A stretch of DNA of 64,000 bases, from the NCBI RefSeq assembly GCF_051652165.1, contig NZ_JBOFTR010000016.1, forward strand, positions 434,001 to 498,000. Direction: 5' to 3'. The first letter of the stretch is position 1, and every line of letters starts with the position of its first letter. Under the pieces are notes generated by a model. That model did no database searches and had not been told where the DNA came from. It saw only the letters and a list, made by a program, of their open reading frames with translations. Position numbers and translations under genes: made by a program. Source of the stretch: Plesiomonas sp051652165. GTDB taxonomy: Bacteria; Pseudomonadota; Gammaproteobacteria; Enterobacterales; CAMTGL01. Positions 36,433 to 46,000 of this stretch are shown piece by piece.

Positions 36433-37683
36433 ATGGAACGGATCGCCATTATCGGCTCAGGAATTTCAGGGCTAACAGCCGCCCACTTGCTCGATCCGCA
36501 TTACGATATCACCGTGTTTGAAGCACAATCACGTTTGGGCGGCCATACCCACACCCACGATATCGAACTAGATGGCCGCCAATATTGTATCGACAGCGGC
36601 TTTATCGTATTTAACGATCGCACCTATCCACTTTTTAATCAGCTACTTACCCGCATCGGCGTCAAAGCACAAAAAACCGAAATGAGTTTCTCGGTCTGTG
36701 GTCACAATGATTTTGAATACAACGGGCACAATCTAAACACCCTATTCGCCCGTCGCCGCCATCTATTAAGCCCAACGTTTTATCGCTTTATCGCTGAGAT
36801 ATTGCGTTTTAACCGCTTGGCGAGCGCCGAGCTGCACCAAATAGAGGCGAACGATACATCCACACTCGGCACATTTTTACATCGCCACGGCTTTAGCTCT
36901 TTTTTCCAGCAACACTATATTTTGCCGATGGGTGCCGCTATCTGGTCAGCCAGCGTGCAGCAAATGCTGGCATTCCCTTTTTTGTTTTTCGCACGTTTTT
37001 TTGCCAACCACGGGTTGCTGAATGTAGCAGACCGCCCGCAGTGGTACGTGATCCCAGGCGGCTCACGCCAGTATATTGAGCCCCTGATGAAAGACTTACG
37101 CGCCACGGTACGTTTAGCCACACCGGTGCAGCGTGTTAGAAGGTTACCCGATACGGTGCAGATAGAAGCCGGTGGTCAAATGCAGACCTTTGATAAAGTG
37201 ATCTTTGCCTGCCATAGCGATCAGGCGCTAGCACTGCTAGACGCGCCAACGCCGAATGAGCAGCATATCCTCGGCGCACTGCCGTATGCGGAAAATGAAG
37301 CTGTGTTACATACCGATACCCGCGTATTACCTACACGCCGTTTGGCATGGGCCAGTTGGAACTACCGCCTGCAACCAGATCTACACGCGTTACCGCAAAT
37401 CACCTATAACATGAATATTTTGCAGGGAATAACGTCTGCACATACCTTTTGTGTCACCTTAAACCCACATTTCCCTATTGCCAAAGATCGTATTATCAAA
37501 CGCTTACGTTACCACCACCCGACATTTACACCGGAAGGGATCTGGGCACAACAACAGCGTGATCAGATATCTGGCGTTAACCGAACCTATTTTTGTGGTG
37601 CTTATTGGTACAACGGCTTTCACGAAGATGGCGTGCGCAGTGCGGTCGATATCGCACGGCAGCTCGGCGTGGTATTCCCATGA
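36433..37683 (+). CDS. FAD-dependent amine oxidase-like oxidoreductase
   Basis: The 416-residue protein begins with a Rossmann dinucleotide motif GSGISGLTAAHLL and an FEAQSRLGGHTHTHDI segment, as in the family found next to cyclopropane-fatty-acid synthases (annotated variously as NAD/FAD-binding or amine oxidase). It ends with FCGAYWYNGFHEDGVRSAV, the second FAD contact. The substrate is not known; the context suggests oxidation of a lipid acyl chain. It starts three bases after the SDR stop. Confidence 0.85.
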   Translation: MERIAIIGSGISGLTAAHLLDPHYDITVFEAQSRLGGHTHTHDIELDGRQYCIDSGFIVFNDRTYPLFNQLLTRIGVKAQKTEMSFSVCGHNDFEYNGHNLNTLFARRRHLLSPTFYRFIAEILRFNRLASAELHQIEANDTSTLGTFLHRHGFSSFFQQHYILPMGAAIWSASVQQMLAFPFLFFARFFANHGLLNVADRPQWYVIPGGSRQYIEPLMKDLRATVRLATPVQRVRRLPDTVQIEAGGQMQTFDKVIFACHSDQALALLDAPTPNEQHILGALPYAENEAVLHTDTRVLPTRRLAWASWNYRLQPDLHALPQITYNMNILQGITSAHTFCVTLNPHFPIAKDRIIKRLRYHHPTFTPEGIWAQQQRDQISGVNRTYFCGAYWYNGFHEDGVRSAVDIARQLGVVFP

Positions 37684-38432
37684 CAAAGCCGACTGCCCAC
37701 GCCGATACATTGCCGCACACCCTGTACTGGCACGGTGAGGTACTGCACAGCCGCCGATCACCGAAAAAAAATGCCTTTAAATATCAGATCTATATGCTGG
37801 GAAAGTGGCTAGATGATCTGCCTGAGCACCAAAACTGGGTAGCCAGCCGATTAGGGCGATTTCCATTACTCCGTTTTTGCCGCACCGATTATCTCTCCGG
37901 TGAAGGTTCACTGCGCCAAGCTGCACGGGATAAAGCGCGCCAGCTCGGTGCAATATTGAATGACGATGTCACCGTGCTATTTATCGGTAACCCCCGCTGT
38001 CTTGGCGTGTATTTCAGCCCAATTAATTTTTATCTGCTTATGCAGCAACAGCAACCGCGTTATCTGCTGGCTGAAGTGTCGAATACCCCCTGGGGTGAGC
38101 GTGACTACTATCTGGTCCCATTACCTGCAGAGGCTGTGCATACGGATAAGGCCTTTCACGTTTCGCCGTTTATGCCTATGGATATGCAGTACCAATGGCA
38201 GATTCACTATGATCCCGACCATTTTTCCGTCGGTATCACCAATCTTGATAAACAGACCCGACAGGCAGTATTTCACGCGCATTTGTCATTACGTGCGCAA
38301 CCTGTTACGCAGGCCAGCACGCGGCAACTGCTGCGCCGTTTTCCGGCGATGACACTAAAAGTGGTTGTTCTTATTTATTATCAGGCAGCCAAAATGCTGC
38401 TCAAAGGCTTTCGTTTTTATCCGCATCCGTGA
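37680..38432 (+). CDS. DUF1365 family protein
   Basis: The ATG at 37680 overlaps the previous stop as ATGA and gives 250 residues. DUF1365 features are clear: HGEVLHSRRSPKKNAFKYQIYM at the start (core HSRRSPKKNAFKY), VLFIGNPRCLGVYFSPINFYLL in the middle, and HVSPFMPMDMQYQW. The biochemical role is unproven; the gene nearly always accompanies the FAD oxidoreductase and cfa gene. Confidence 0.88.
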   Translation: MTKPTAHADTLPHTLYWHGEVLHSRRSPKKNAFKYQIYMLGKWLDDLPEHQNWVASRLGRFPLLRFCRTDYLSGEGSLRQAARDKARQLGAILNDDVTVLFIGNPRCLGVYFSPINFYLLMQQQQPRYLLAEVSNTPWGERDYYLVPLPAEAVHTDKAFHVSPFMPMDMQYQWQIHYDPDHFSVGITNLDKQTRQAVFHAHLSLRAQPVTQASTRQLLRRFPAMTLKVVVLIYYQAAKMLLKGFRFYPHP

Positions 38433-38439
38433 GGCTCGT

Positions 38440-39693
38440 ATGGATTCAGCCCGTATACAAACTCTGTCATCCGTTAATAGCCATGCCCGTAAGCTGGTAT
38501 TGCAATTTTTACACGCCATTACCCACGGCACGTTAATTATTCATGATGACCACGTTGGCGGGTTGACGATTCACCGCGATGACAGCATCACCGCCACATT
38601 AACGGTGCATGATCCGCTATTTTATCGCCGACTACTCTGGGGCGGTGATGTCGCCGCCGGTGAAATGTGGATGCAAGGGCAGTGGAGTAGCCCCGATCCT
38701 GTGCAGGTGATCCGTTTACTGGCACGTAATCAGGCGGTCTTTGATAAGCTCGAAGCCCGTTTACGCTGGCTGACTGCGCCTCTTAATCGCCTACGCCACT
38801 TTCTGACCCGTAACACCCTACAGGGCGCACGCAAAAATATCGCCCAGCACTACGATCTGGGCAATGAGATGTATCGGCTGTTTCTCGACCCCGAAATGCA
38901 GTACTCCTCTGCCCTGTTCAGCCACCCGAACCAATCACTGGCTGACGCGCAATACAACAAACTCAAGACACTATGCCAGACACTCGATTTACAGGCGCAC
39001 GATCACCTACTGGAGATTGGCAGTGGCTGGGGCGGCTTGGCGGTGTATGCCGCTCGGCATTATGGCTGTAAAGTCACCACAGTCACCTTGTCGCAAGAGC
39101 AGTTTGCATTTGCAAAAACGCGTATTCAGGCCGAAGGGTTGCAAGATAGAGTCACCATATTGTTACAAGACTACCGCCATATCCAAGGTCAGTTTGATAA
39201 AGTGGTCTCTATCGAGATGATTGAGGCAGTCGGTGAAGCCTTTTTACCGAGTTACTTTGCCAAAATCGCCTCGCTACTTACCCCACAAGGGCGTTTTCTG
39301 ATTCAGGGGATCACCATCCGCGATCAACGCTATCAGGTGTACCGCAGCCAAACCGATTTTATCCGCCGTTATATTTTCCCGGGCGGCTTTCTTCCCAGCC
39401 TGAGCGTCATACTCGATACCCTCACCCGCCATACTGATCTGAATGTGGTGCAGATGCACGATTTCGGCCACCACTATGCCCGCACACTGCATTTGTGGCG
39501 CGCAGCCTTTAATGAGCACACTTTCGCCATACAACAACTTGGCGCTTCTGATGAGTTCATTCGTCTGTGGAATTTTTACTTTGCCTACTGTGAAGCCGGA
39601 TTTTTAGAGCGCGCTATCAGTGTCGTGCATATCACCGGCTGCAAGCCGAGCCCACTGGCATGGAATGCTCTCAATGCCCCGCTTACACGCTAA
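38440..39693 (+). CDS. cfa: cyclopropane-fatty-acyl-phospholipid synthase family methyltransferase
   Basis: The ATG at 38440 (GAGG upstream) gives 417 residues. The SAM-binding motif LEIGSGWGGLAVYAA lies near residue 190, followed by TVTLSQEQFAFA and an IEMIEAVGEAF active-site segment; YIFPGGFLPS and a bicarbonate-site-like region complete the CFAS pattern. Such enzymes methylate or cyclopropanate unsaturated acyl chains in membrane phospholipids. In this operon type the enzyme may make a branched or furan fatty acid rather than a simple cyclopropane; that is inference from the neighbours. Confidence 0.9.
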   Translation: MDSARIQTLSSVNSHARKLVLQFLHAITHGTLIIHDDHVGGLTIHRDDSITATLTVHDPLFYRRLLWGGDVAAGEMWMQGQWSSPDPVQVIRLLARNQAVFDKLEARLRWLTAPLNRLRHFLTRNTLQGARKNIAQHYDLGNEMYRLFLDPEMQYSSALFSHPNQSLADAQYNKLKTLCQTLDLQAHDHLLEIGSGWGGLAVYAARHYGCKVTTVTLSQEQFAFAKTRIQAEGLQDRVTILLQDYRHIQGQFDKVVSIEMIEAVGEAFLPSYFAKIASLLTPQGRFLIQGITIRDQRYQVYRSQTDFIRRYIFPGGFLPSLSVILDTLTRHTDLNVVQMHDFGHHYARTLHLWRAAFNEHTFAIQQLGASDEFIRLWNFYFAYCEAGFLERAISVVHITGCKPSPLAWNALNAPLTR

Positions 39694-40189
39694 ATATTGG
39701 CGCTGGGCCCACTTTTTTGCCTTTGAACTGTATTGGCTCGCGGCAGTGCAGTTCCATGCGACCGTGCTTTGCCTGCTACTGGTACTGCTGCATCTGGTTC
39801 TTACACCCACACCGCTGCGCGATCTAAAGATCTTACCGCTATCCGCATTAGGAATTGGCATTGATTTTCTGCTGACTGACTCCGGCGTGTTTATTTTCCC
39901 AAGCACTTTCCCTGTATGGATGATGGCACTATGGGTCGGTTTTATTTTGGCGCTGCCACACGGCTTGAACTGGTTATTTACGTTTCACCTACGCTGGCAG
40001 ATCTTTTTTGGCGCACTGGGGGGCGCACTTTCCTATTTTTCTGCATATGCTTTGGGTGTTGTCCGTTTTGGTTATCCACTGATACCGGTGATCATCGGTA
40101 TTGCGGCTATCTGGGCACTGCTGCTCCCCCTGCTTATTTACTTTGTTCGATGTATTTCAACGAGGTATCCCGATGATGTCTCTGAGTGA
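39665..40189 (+). CDS. DUF2878 inner membrane protein
   Basis: The gene overlaps the end of cfa; I take the ATG at 39665 (174 residues), with 39674 also possible. It has five or so hydrophobic helices, including VLCLLLVLLHLVLTPTP and the PHGLNWLF segment, matching the small DUF2878 family found in this operon. Function unknown. Confidence 0.8.
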   Translation: MLSMPRLHAKYWRWAHFFAFELYWLAAVQFHATVLCLLLVLLHLVLTPTPLRDLKILPLSALGIGIDFLLTDSGVFIFPSTFPVWMMALWVGFILALPHGLNWLFTFHLRWQIFFGALGGALSYFSAYALGVVRFGYPLIPVIIGIAAIWALLLPLLIYFVRCISTRYPDDVSE

Positions 40190-40745
40190 TAATCACCACA
40201 CACTAAGCCGCCCATTCTGGCCACATCGCCTGTTCTATCCCTGTATAGTGCAACTGGCCCTTTTGGTTGTGTGCGGATTTAGCCCTGTGCTCTACGCCTT
40301 ACCCACCCAACAGTTAAAACCGGTCGGTCAAGGCACCATGAGCTGGTTATGGGCCGATATTTACAGCGTCACCCTGCTAAACCGCAGTGGCGTTTACCAA
40401 CCCAACACCTATCCAGTTGCCTTATCCATTGCCTATTTTACTGATATCGATGCTGAAGATTTAGTCAGCACCACACGCGATGAGTGGGAGCGCCTCAAAA
40501 TCCAGACACCAAAAGTACGCCAGAACTGGCTAACCCAACTCGAACAGATCTGGCCCGATATTAAGCCCTACGATACGCTCACTTTTTATGCATCAAGTCC
40601 GAATATCGGTGAGTTCTACCATAACGCCCAGCGCATCGGCCAAATACGTGCACCACAATTTAGCCCTTCGTTTTTGGCAATCTGGCTATCGGAAAACAGC
40701 TTACAACCTGCCCTAACTCGGCAACTCAAAGGAGAACAACCATGA
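40173..40745 (+). CDS. chalcone isomerase-like periplasmic protein
   Basis: The ATG at 40173 with GAGG eight bases upstream gives 190 residues, overlapping the previous gene. A signal peptide (LALLVVCGFSPVLYA) precedes a domain with GQGTMSWLWADIYSVTLL and ALSIAYFTDIDAEDLV, as in bacterial chalcone-isomerase-like proteins, which bind fatty-acid-like ligands and lack chalcone chemistry. It is probably a lipid carrier or accessory factor for the operon's products. Confidence 0.8.
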   Translation: MMSLSDNHHTLSRPFWPHRLFYPCIVQLALLVVCGFSPVLYALPTQQLKPVGQGTMSWLWADIYSVTLLNRSGVYQPNTYPVALSIAYFTDIDAEDLVSTTRDEWERLKIQTPKVRQNWLTQLEQIWPDIKPYDTLTFYASSPNIGEFYHNAQRIGQIRAPQFSPSFLAIWLSENSLQPALTRQLKGEQP

Positions 40746-41272
40746 AAGCCCTTCCCTTATTATTAGCAGCAAGCATGGTCACCGGCTGCGGCGTAAAACC
40801 GGAAAACTATGCGGGTAAAACACCAGAATGGAATCTGCCCACCTTCTTCAGTGGTGATTTGGTCGGCTATGGCATAGTGACCGACCGCAGCGGTGAAGTG
40901 CAACGGCGTTTCAGTGTCACCATGCAGGGGATCTGGAACTCCGCGGACAAAGGCGAATTGCATGAACAATTCTTGTTTGATGATGGCAAAAAACAAGAGC
41001 GCATCTGGCATTTACAGAAGGTTAATCAGAAGTGGCAAGGCACTGCCGGTGATATTGTCGGTACTGCCGGTGGAAATACCTACGGTTTTGCTATGAACTG
41101 GCGCTATACGCTAGATCTGGAACTCAGTGGCGGTAAAAACGTTAACGTCAAATTTGATGACTGGATGTACCTTATTGATCAGCATCGCCTGATTAATAAA
41201 GCCGAAATCACCAAATTTGGCTTTAAAGTCGGTGAAGTGATTATTTATATCGAACAAAAACCCAAAGCCTGA
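40742..41272 (+). CDS. DUF3833 lipoprotein
   Basis: The 176-residue protein has a lipoprotein signal with lipobox VTGC and a lipocalin-like domain (FFSGDLVGYGIVTDRSGEVQRRF, in part GDLVGYGIVTDRSGEVQ, and YGFAMNWRYTLDL). It overlaps the previous gene by four bases. Its conserved company suggests it binds a lipid made by this operon at the outer membrane. Confidence 0.85.
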   Translation: MKALPLLLAASMVTGCGVKPENYAGKTPEWNLPTFFSGDLVGYGIVTDRSGEVQRRFSVTMQGIWNSADKGELHEQFLFDDGKKQERIWHLQKVNQKWQGTAGDIVGTAGGNTYGFAMNWRYTLDLELSGGKNVNVKFDDWMYLIDQHRLINKAEITKFGFKVGEVIIYIEQKPKA

Positions 41273-41323
41273 GGCGATAAGCTATATCTATAACTAAAGT
41301 CTATTCACTCAAGACGCTTAACA

Positions 41324-41467
41324 ATGCCACATCACAAATTAACGCTGCCGCAAAAAATCTGCCCTGTTTGCCATCGGCCCTTTAGCTGGCGTAAAAAATG
41401 GGAAAAGAACTGGCCGATGGTCAAATACTGCAGCGCAGCTTGTGCTCGACGTAGAGGTTCAGTATGA
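41324..41467 (+). CDS. DUF2256 zinc-ribbon-like small protein
   Basis: This 47-residue protein is short and easily missed. It has two CxxC-type pairs (ICPVCHRPF and KYCSAACARRR) around SWRKKWEKNW, the exact DUF2256 pattern, and begins with MPHHK. The family commonly precedes a cryptochrome/photolyase-related gene, and here its stop overlaps the start of just such a remnant (ATGA). Confidence 0.88.
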   Translation: MPHHKLTLPQKICPVCHRPFSWRKKWEKNWPMVKYCSAACARRRGSV

Positions 41468-41580
41468 CAACGCGGCGGCTTATTCTCAGTAATCAGTTGA
41501 ATATTCCTCACCGCAAGTTCGATCAGCCTGAACCTCTGCGCACTGATGTGCGGTATGTCATTAAAATGTCATCTCGATAA
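41464..41580 (+). pseudogene. 5' remnant of a cryptochrome/photolyase-related gene
   Basis: The 38-codon frame starts inside the DUF2256 stop and reads MTTRRLILSNQLN, then DVRYVIKMSSR before TAA. The RLIL.xQLN start and the DVxYV segment match the N-terminus of the DPRP/(6-4) photolyase-like family, whose members have about 500 residues. Everything after residue 38 is missing and the next gene follows 44 bases later, so a deletion removed the rest. Confidence 0.6.
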
Positions 41581-41624
41581 ACTAGGTTACTGGCTCTTAC
41601 TGATTTTGACAGCGAGTTAATACC

Positions 41625-42986
41625 ATGAAAGTAAAGCCACTTTGCCTCTTTTTCGCTTCAGTGCTTCCCCTGCTATCTCACGCTGCTGACAGTAAAGTTG
41701 AACGCTATAATGTCAACTTTCCTCAAGGAGATCGCGTTAGTTATTCTGGTCAGTTTGCCAAAAACTTTCCACAAGGGCTGCCTGTTGGTATTGGCTCTGG
41801 GCTGGTATTTCGCGGTATTGAGAATGGTGATTTACTGTTCACTACAGTCACTGATCGTGGTCCAAATGCTGATGCACCTTCGGTTGGCAAACAAGATGCT
41901 AAAATTTTTGCCAATCCAGATTTTGTACCTCTTCTAATGGATATCCGCGTTGGCAAAGACCAAGCCATTGCAACTAACACTCGTCCGTTACATGACCAAG
42001 ATGGCCCTATCAGCGGGCTCCCACTGCCAAGTAACCTGATTGGCTCAACCAATGAAGTGGCGTTAAGTGATACTTTGCGCACCTTAACCAGTGATAAACG
42101 CGGGCTGGATACCGAAGGGATCACCCCTGATGGCAAAGGTGGGTTTTGGCTAAGTGATGAATATGGCCCTTTCCTGATTAATATTGATAATCAGGGGAAG
42201 ATTCTGGCGAAATACGGCCCAACCCCAGCACAAGGTGAGCAAGGCGTTGCAACAGGTCTGCCTAATATTCTCAAATGGCGTCAGCCAAACCGAGGTTTTG
42301 AAGGTGTTACCCGCCTACCCAATGGCACGCTTTTAATCGCTGTGCAAAGTACGTTGGATATCGAAGGTAACAGTAAAAACTCTGCGCAGTTTACCCGCCT
42401 TGTCAGTTTTGATCCCGCAACAGGCAAAACCGCAATGTACGGTTATCCTATTGATATAGCGAGTTATAAAAAAGCCAAAGATGCCAAGATTGGCGATATT
42501 GTCGCTATCGATAATCAGCGTATTTTACTGGTGGAACAAGGCAGTGATAAAGATAAGCAAATGATCAATAAAATTTATCTTGTCGATCTTACTCAAGCCA
42601 GTGATTTAACCCTATTTGATAATAACGGTACCCCGCCTGAATTTGATGATGCTGGAGCACTGGCTAAACGCGGTGTAACACTGGCACAAAAACGTGAGAT
42701 TGCCGACCTGCGTAAACTTGGCTGGCAACACGAAAAAGTGGAAGGTCTGGCGCTGATTGATAATCAACGTATTGCCATACTCAATGACAATGATTTCGGC
42801 CTACAACCCACATTGATTAACGCAGATCCGAAAGCAAAGAAGATCACCGACTACCAAGTGGATCAGCAAGGAAAACTCAGTTTTAAGGATAATCCAGTAG
42901 CAACAACACTGGCTTTACAGCCGTTAAAAAAACCTGAGTCACTCAGTGAATTGTGGGTGATTACACTGCCAAAGGCATTACAATAA
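41625..42986 (+). CDS. esterase-like activity of phytase family protein (copy 1)
   Basis: The 453-residue protein has a Sec signal peptide (LFFASVLPLLSHA, then ADSK). It shows the pattern of the secreted phytase-like esterase family: LVFRGIENGDLLFTTVTDRG (in part), LDTEGITPDGKGGFWLSDEYGPF, then RGFEGVTRLPNG and a late LALIDNQRIAILNDNDFG, as expected of a six-bladed beta-propeller with metal-binding acids. The natural substrate is not known; phosphate release from organic phosphates is possible. A near-identical paralogue lies 7.1 kb downstream (48727-50088). Confidence 0.85.
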   Translation: MKVKPLCLFFASVLPLLSHAADSKVERYNVNFPQGDRVSYSGQFAKNFPQGLPVGIGSGLVFRGIENGDLLFTTVTDRGPNADAPSVGKQDAKIFANPDFVPLLMDIRVGKDQAIATNTRPLHDQDGPISGLPLPSNLIGSTNEVALSDTLRTLTSDKRGLDTEGITPDGKGGFWLSDEYGPFLINIDNQGKILAKYGPTPAQGEQGVATGLPNILKWRQPNRGFEGVTRLPNGTLLIAVQSTLDIEGNSKNSAQFTRLVSFDPATGKTAMYGYPIDIASYKKAKDAKIGDIVAIDNQRILLVEQGSDKDKQMINKIYLVDLTQASDLTLFDNNGTPPEFDDAGALAKRGVTLAQKREIADLRKLGWQHEKVEGLALIDNQRIAILNDNDFGLQPTLINADPKAKKITDYQVDQQGKLSFKDNPVATTLALQPLKKPESLSELWVITLPKALQ

Positions 42987-42990
42987 TAAT

Positions 42991-43021
42991 AAAAAATGCC
43001 CCGCTCATCTTTGGCGGGGCA
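42991..43021. terminator. terminator between convergent esterase and acfD genes
   Basis: TGCCCCGC / GCGGGGCA forms an 8-bp stem with a 9-base loop. On the minus strand it is followed by TTTTTT, serving the acfD-like gene; the stem also lies ten bases past the plus-strand esterase stop and may end both transcripts. Confidence 0.85.
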
Positions 43022-43041
43022 CGGTATAACACTATATGTGA

Positions 43042-46000
43042 TTAGAGAGTAATACTGTTAATTGACTCAACCTTTCTCTCTGGCTGTTTAAGTTGCAAAC
43101 TTTGTAATTTGCTATACCCAAATGTAGAGACTCCACCATTAAACAAAAGCTCTGGTGAACCAGGAGTTTTACTGCTAGTAGCCCCCGGATTCCATGCTTT
43201 GAAAAATGACGATAAATCTGTTTGTGTTAAATAAGAGGCACATAGCATTAATTTATCTGCTTGCGTACCCTCGTTCATCTGACAATAGTTAATACCACCG
43301 AACTTCTCATCACCTACTGTATCTCCACGAGCCTTACGGTGCATTAATTGGTATAAGTTCCACCCTTTCATTCCCTCTTTATCACTGTAATAGGCAGGTA
43401 AAGAAGTATCAGAGTACCATTGGTGAATATCGAAGTATTGTTCAGCCCACACTTTAAGCTGCGCAAACATCACTAAACGGTCACCCGCGCCTCCCATCGC
43501 CCAACCTTGACCATTGGCATTTGCAAGTAAATCAGGCGCAATGCGAATATCACTTTCAACACGGCTCATTTTCCCGTTAAATTTATCTTGCATATACAGT
43601 GCTAAAACGTTGTTTGTTACCTCAGTACCCCCAGGTATCACTAATGGCGCTTCAGCTGCGTTATGCCCAACTTCGTGCCACAATAGCCAGTCATTCAGTG
43701 GTGTAGTTTGAATATTATTGCTTGTTGGGTTTAATGAACCGTTCATGACCGGATAACCCGAATGTGCTGCACCAATAGATATTTGTCGATCATTAACAAA
43801 TCGCTGTTTATGCCCAACTAGCTCTGGATAGGTAAACTTTTGATGTACTGATCGCTGAGTTTCATCTCGGCCATAAAAATCGTGCATTGCATCAGCAAAA
43901 CGATCAATCTGTTGGCTAAAAATAGCTTGTTTACTCAATGCGTTTTCTGTTTCATTCGACGGTATAATATTATTGGCCGTTAAATTGCTCTTTGCTGCAG
44001 TATAAATAAAAGCATTACTCTCAATTTCACCAAAAGGTGCTGCGGCACTTAGATCATGTCCAACAACCCATGCATTATCTTTGAAATAAGGCGCTTTAAT
44101 GACTCCTGTAAAGGTAAAGTTTACTGTCTCTTTTGTTTTGCTATTTCCTTTAACATAAATTAATCCACCATAAGGAACGGTAAAAGAGGTGCTGCCACTG
44201 TTCATGGTAAAGGTTTTACTGACACGAGGTGGGCGATTTAACCCTTTTTCATGTTGTTCACGGCCAGTTAAATCATCGGCAAGTGCTACAGTAATAGCTA
44301 TTGGCTCATTGGTTGGCGCCGATACAGTCACTTGCTGATGCGCTGGAGCCCATAAACCGGTTGATTGTAAATTACCTGCAAACCATTTTGCGGTATTTGA
44401 ATATAATGAAACAGGAATAGTTGCAGAAGATCCACCCGTAGCATTACCCGGATACTGCGTGGTATCAACTTTGATATTTAAATCCCAATATGATCGCCCT
44501 AACATTAAGCGTGTTAGTGGTTTTTCCATATAATTTAATGGATAACTTGGGTTAAGTGTTGTTTTATCACCAAGCAACATCTTCTGTTGCACTAAAATGT
44601 TTTGCAACGCCTCTGGGCAGCTTGTACCTGAATGGCTATTTTGAGTGTAGCAGTTTAAAAACTCAGTAAATGTTTTAAAACCTAACTCATCATTACTGGT
44701 ATTTTCATAGCGATAAGGCTCATTATTCCATAACCAAACCGACATATTCTGATAAAGCCGATTAAGGTCAACTTCATTTAAACGAATGCCTGATTTTCCT
44801 TTTGTTCTGAAATAGAGCTCATGCTCGTAAAGTCGAGTAATATTTGTTCCCAAATCAGCCGCTTGTACCATTGATTTCGCGGTTGCTTCATCAAGTGGTA
44901 GTTGAGTGTATTGTGGATTAATACCACGAAGAGGAATTTGATTACCAGGACGGTACTCTAAACAGTTGACCTCATAATGATAATCATTTTTTGTACACTC
45001 AGCCAACCCTGGAAACGCATTTAGGATTGAAGCTTTCTCTGTGGCGATATCTGCCTCACTCTTCCCTTTCGTATCAATATACGCATAACGCGTGATCTCT
45101 TTGTTCTCATTATTCATCTCAACCCAACGAGCTACTTCAAGTTTGGGTTTATCTTGAGGCTTATTGTTGATTTGGTATGTCCACTCAACTTTACCTTCAT
45201 CAGTGATCGTATATGGGGTGTCATTATCAGTAAGTGGATAATGCTCATAAACCCAAATACCCTCTTCACGAACATTTCTTGGAAACTTGTAATTTCCAGA
45301 ACTCCCATTCAATACGGTATTTTTATTCACACCCATAGATAACCCGGCGCTATCTAATAGGCGAGTATATGGTCCGCTGCTGTTACCCTTCAAATTATCC
45401 AGCACAGTTTCCATAATCAATATTGAACCACCTGATTCAACATATTGAATAAGATCTGTAATGTCTTTTTCAGTTAACTTAGGTTGAGAGACTACTGCAC
45501 TTAATGGTATGGCATAACCATTACCATTAAAACTGGTTAAATATTCAAATCCATTTAATATGAGTAATGGAGTCTCTTGTGGGTTAATGTTTCCAAATTG
45601 ATTTATTGTGGAGAGTTTTGCTTTAAAATCAGGGTGTAGAGTAAACTCAGTACTGTTCCCCGTAGTTTGCCCGCCTCGTGTAAAATAGACACGGTCAATG
45701 TTTGTGCCTATATTAATTGAGCCAGTTGTTGGATTATACGCATTATTGGTTAAGTAACTGAGCGTATTTTGCATGAAATTTTTCATGTCATCGCTGTCAC
45801 TTTTTACTCCACACTCACCATTTTTATCGACAGAGCCATTCCAACTGTAACCATTTGGACAACGAAGTACACTGTTGTAATACGCATTTCCAATGACCAT
45901 CAATTTCCCTTGACCGATATTACCAAGAGAAATAAACGGTAAATTAAACGTCGTTGAATTTGACTGTACATTCTCTGGTACTACTAGAGAAGGTGCTTCT

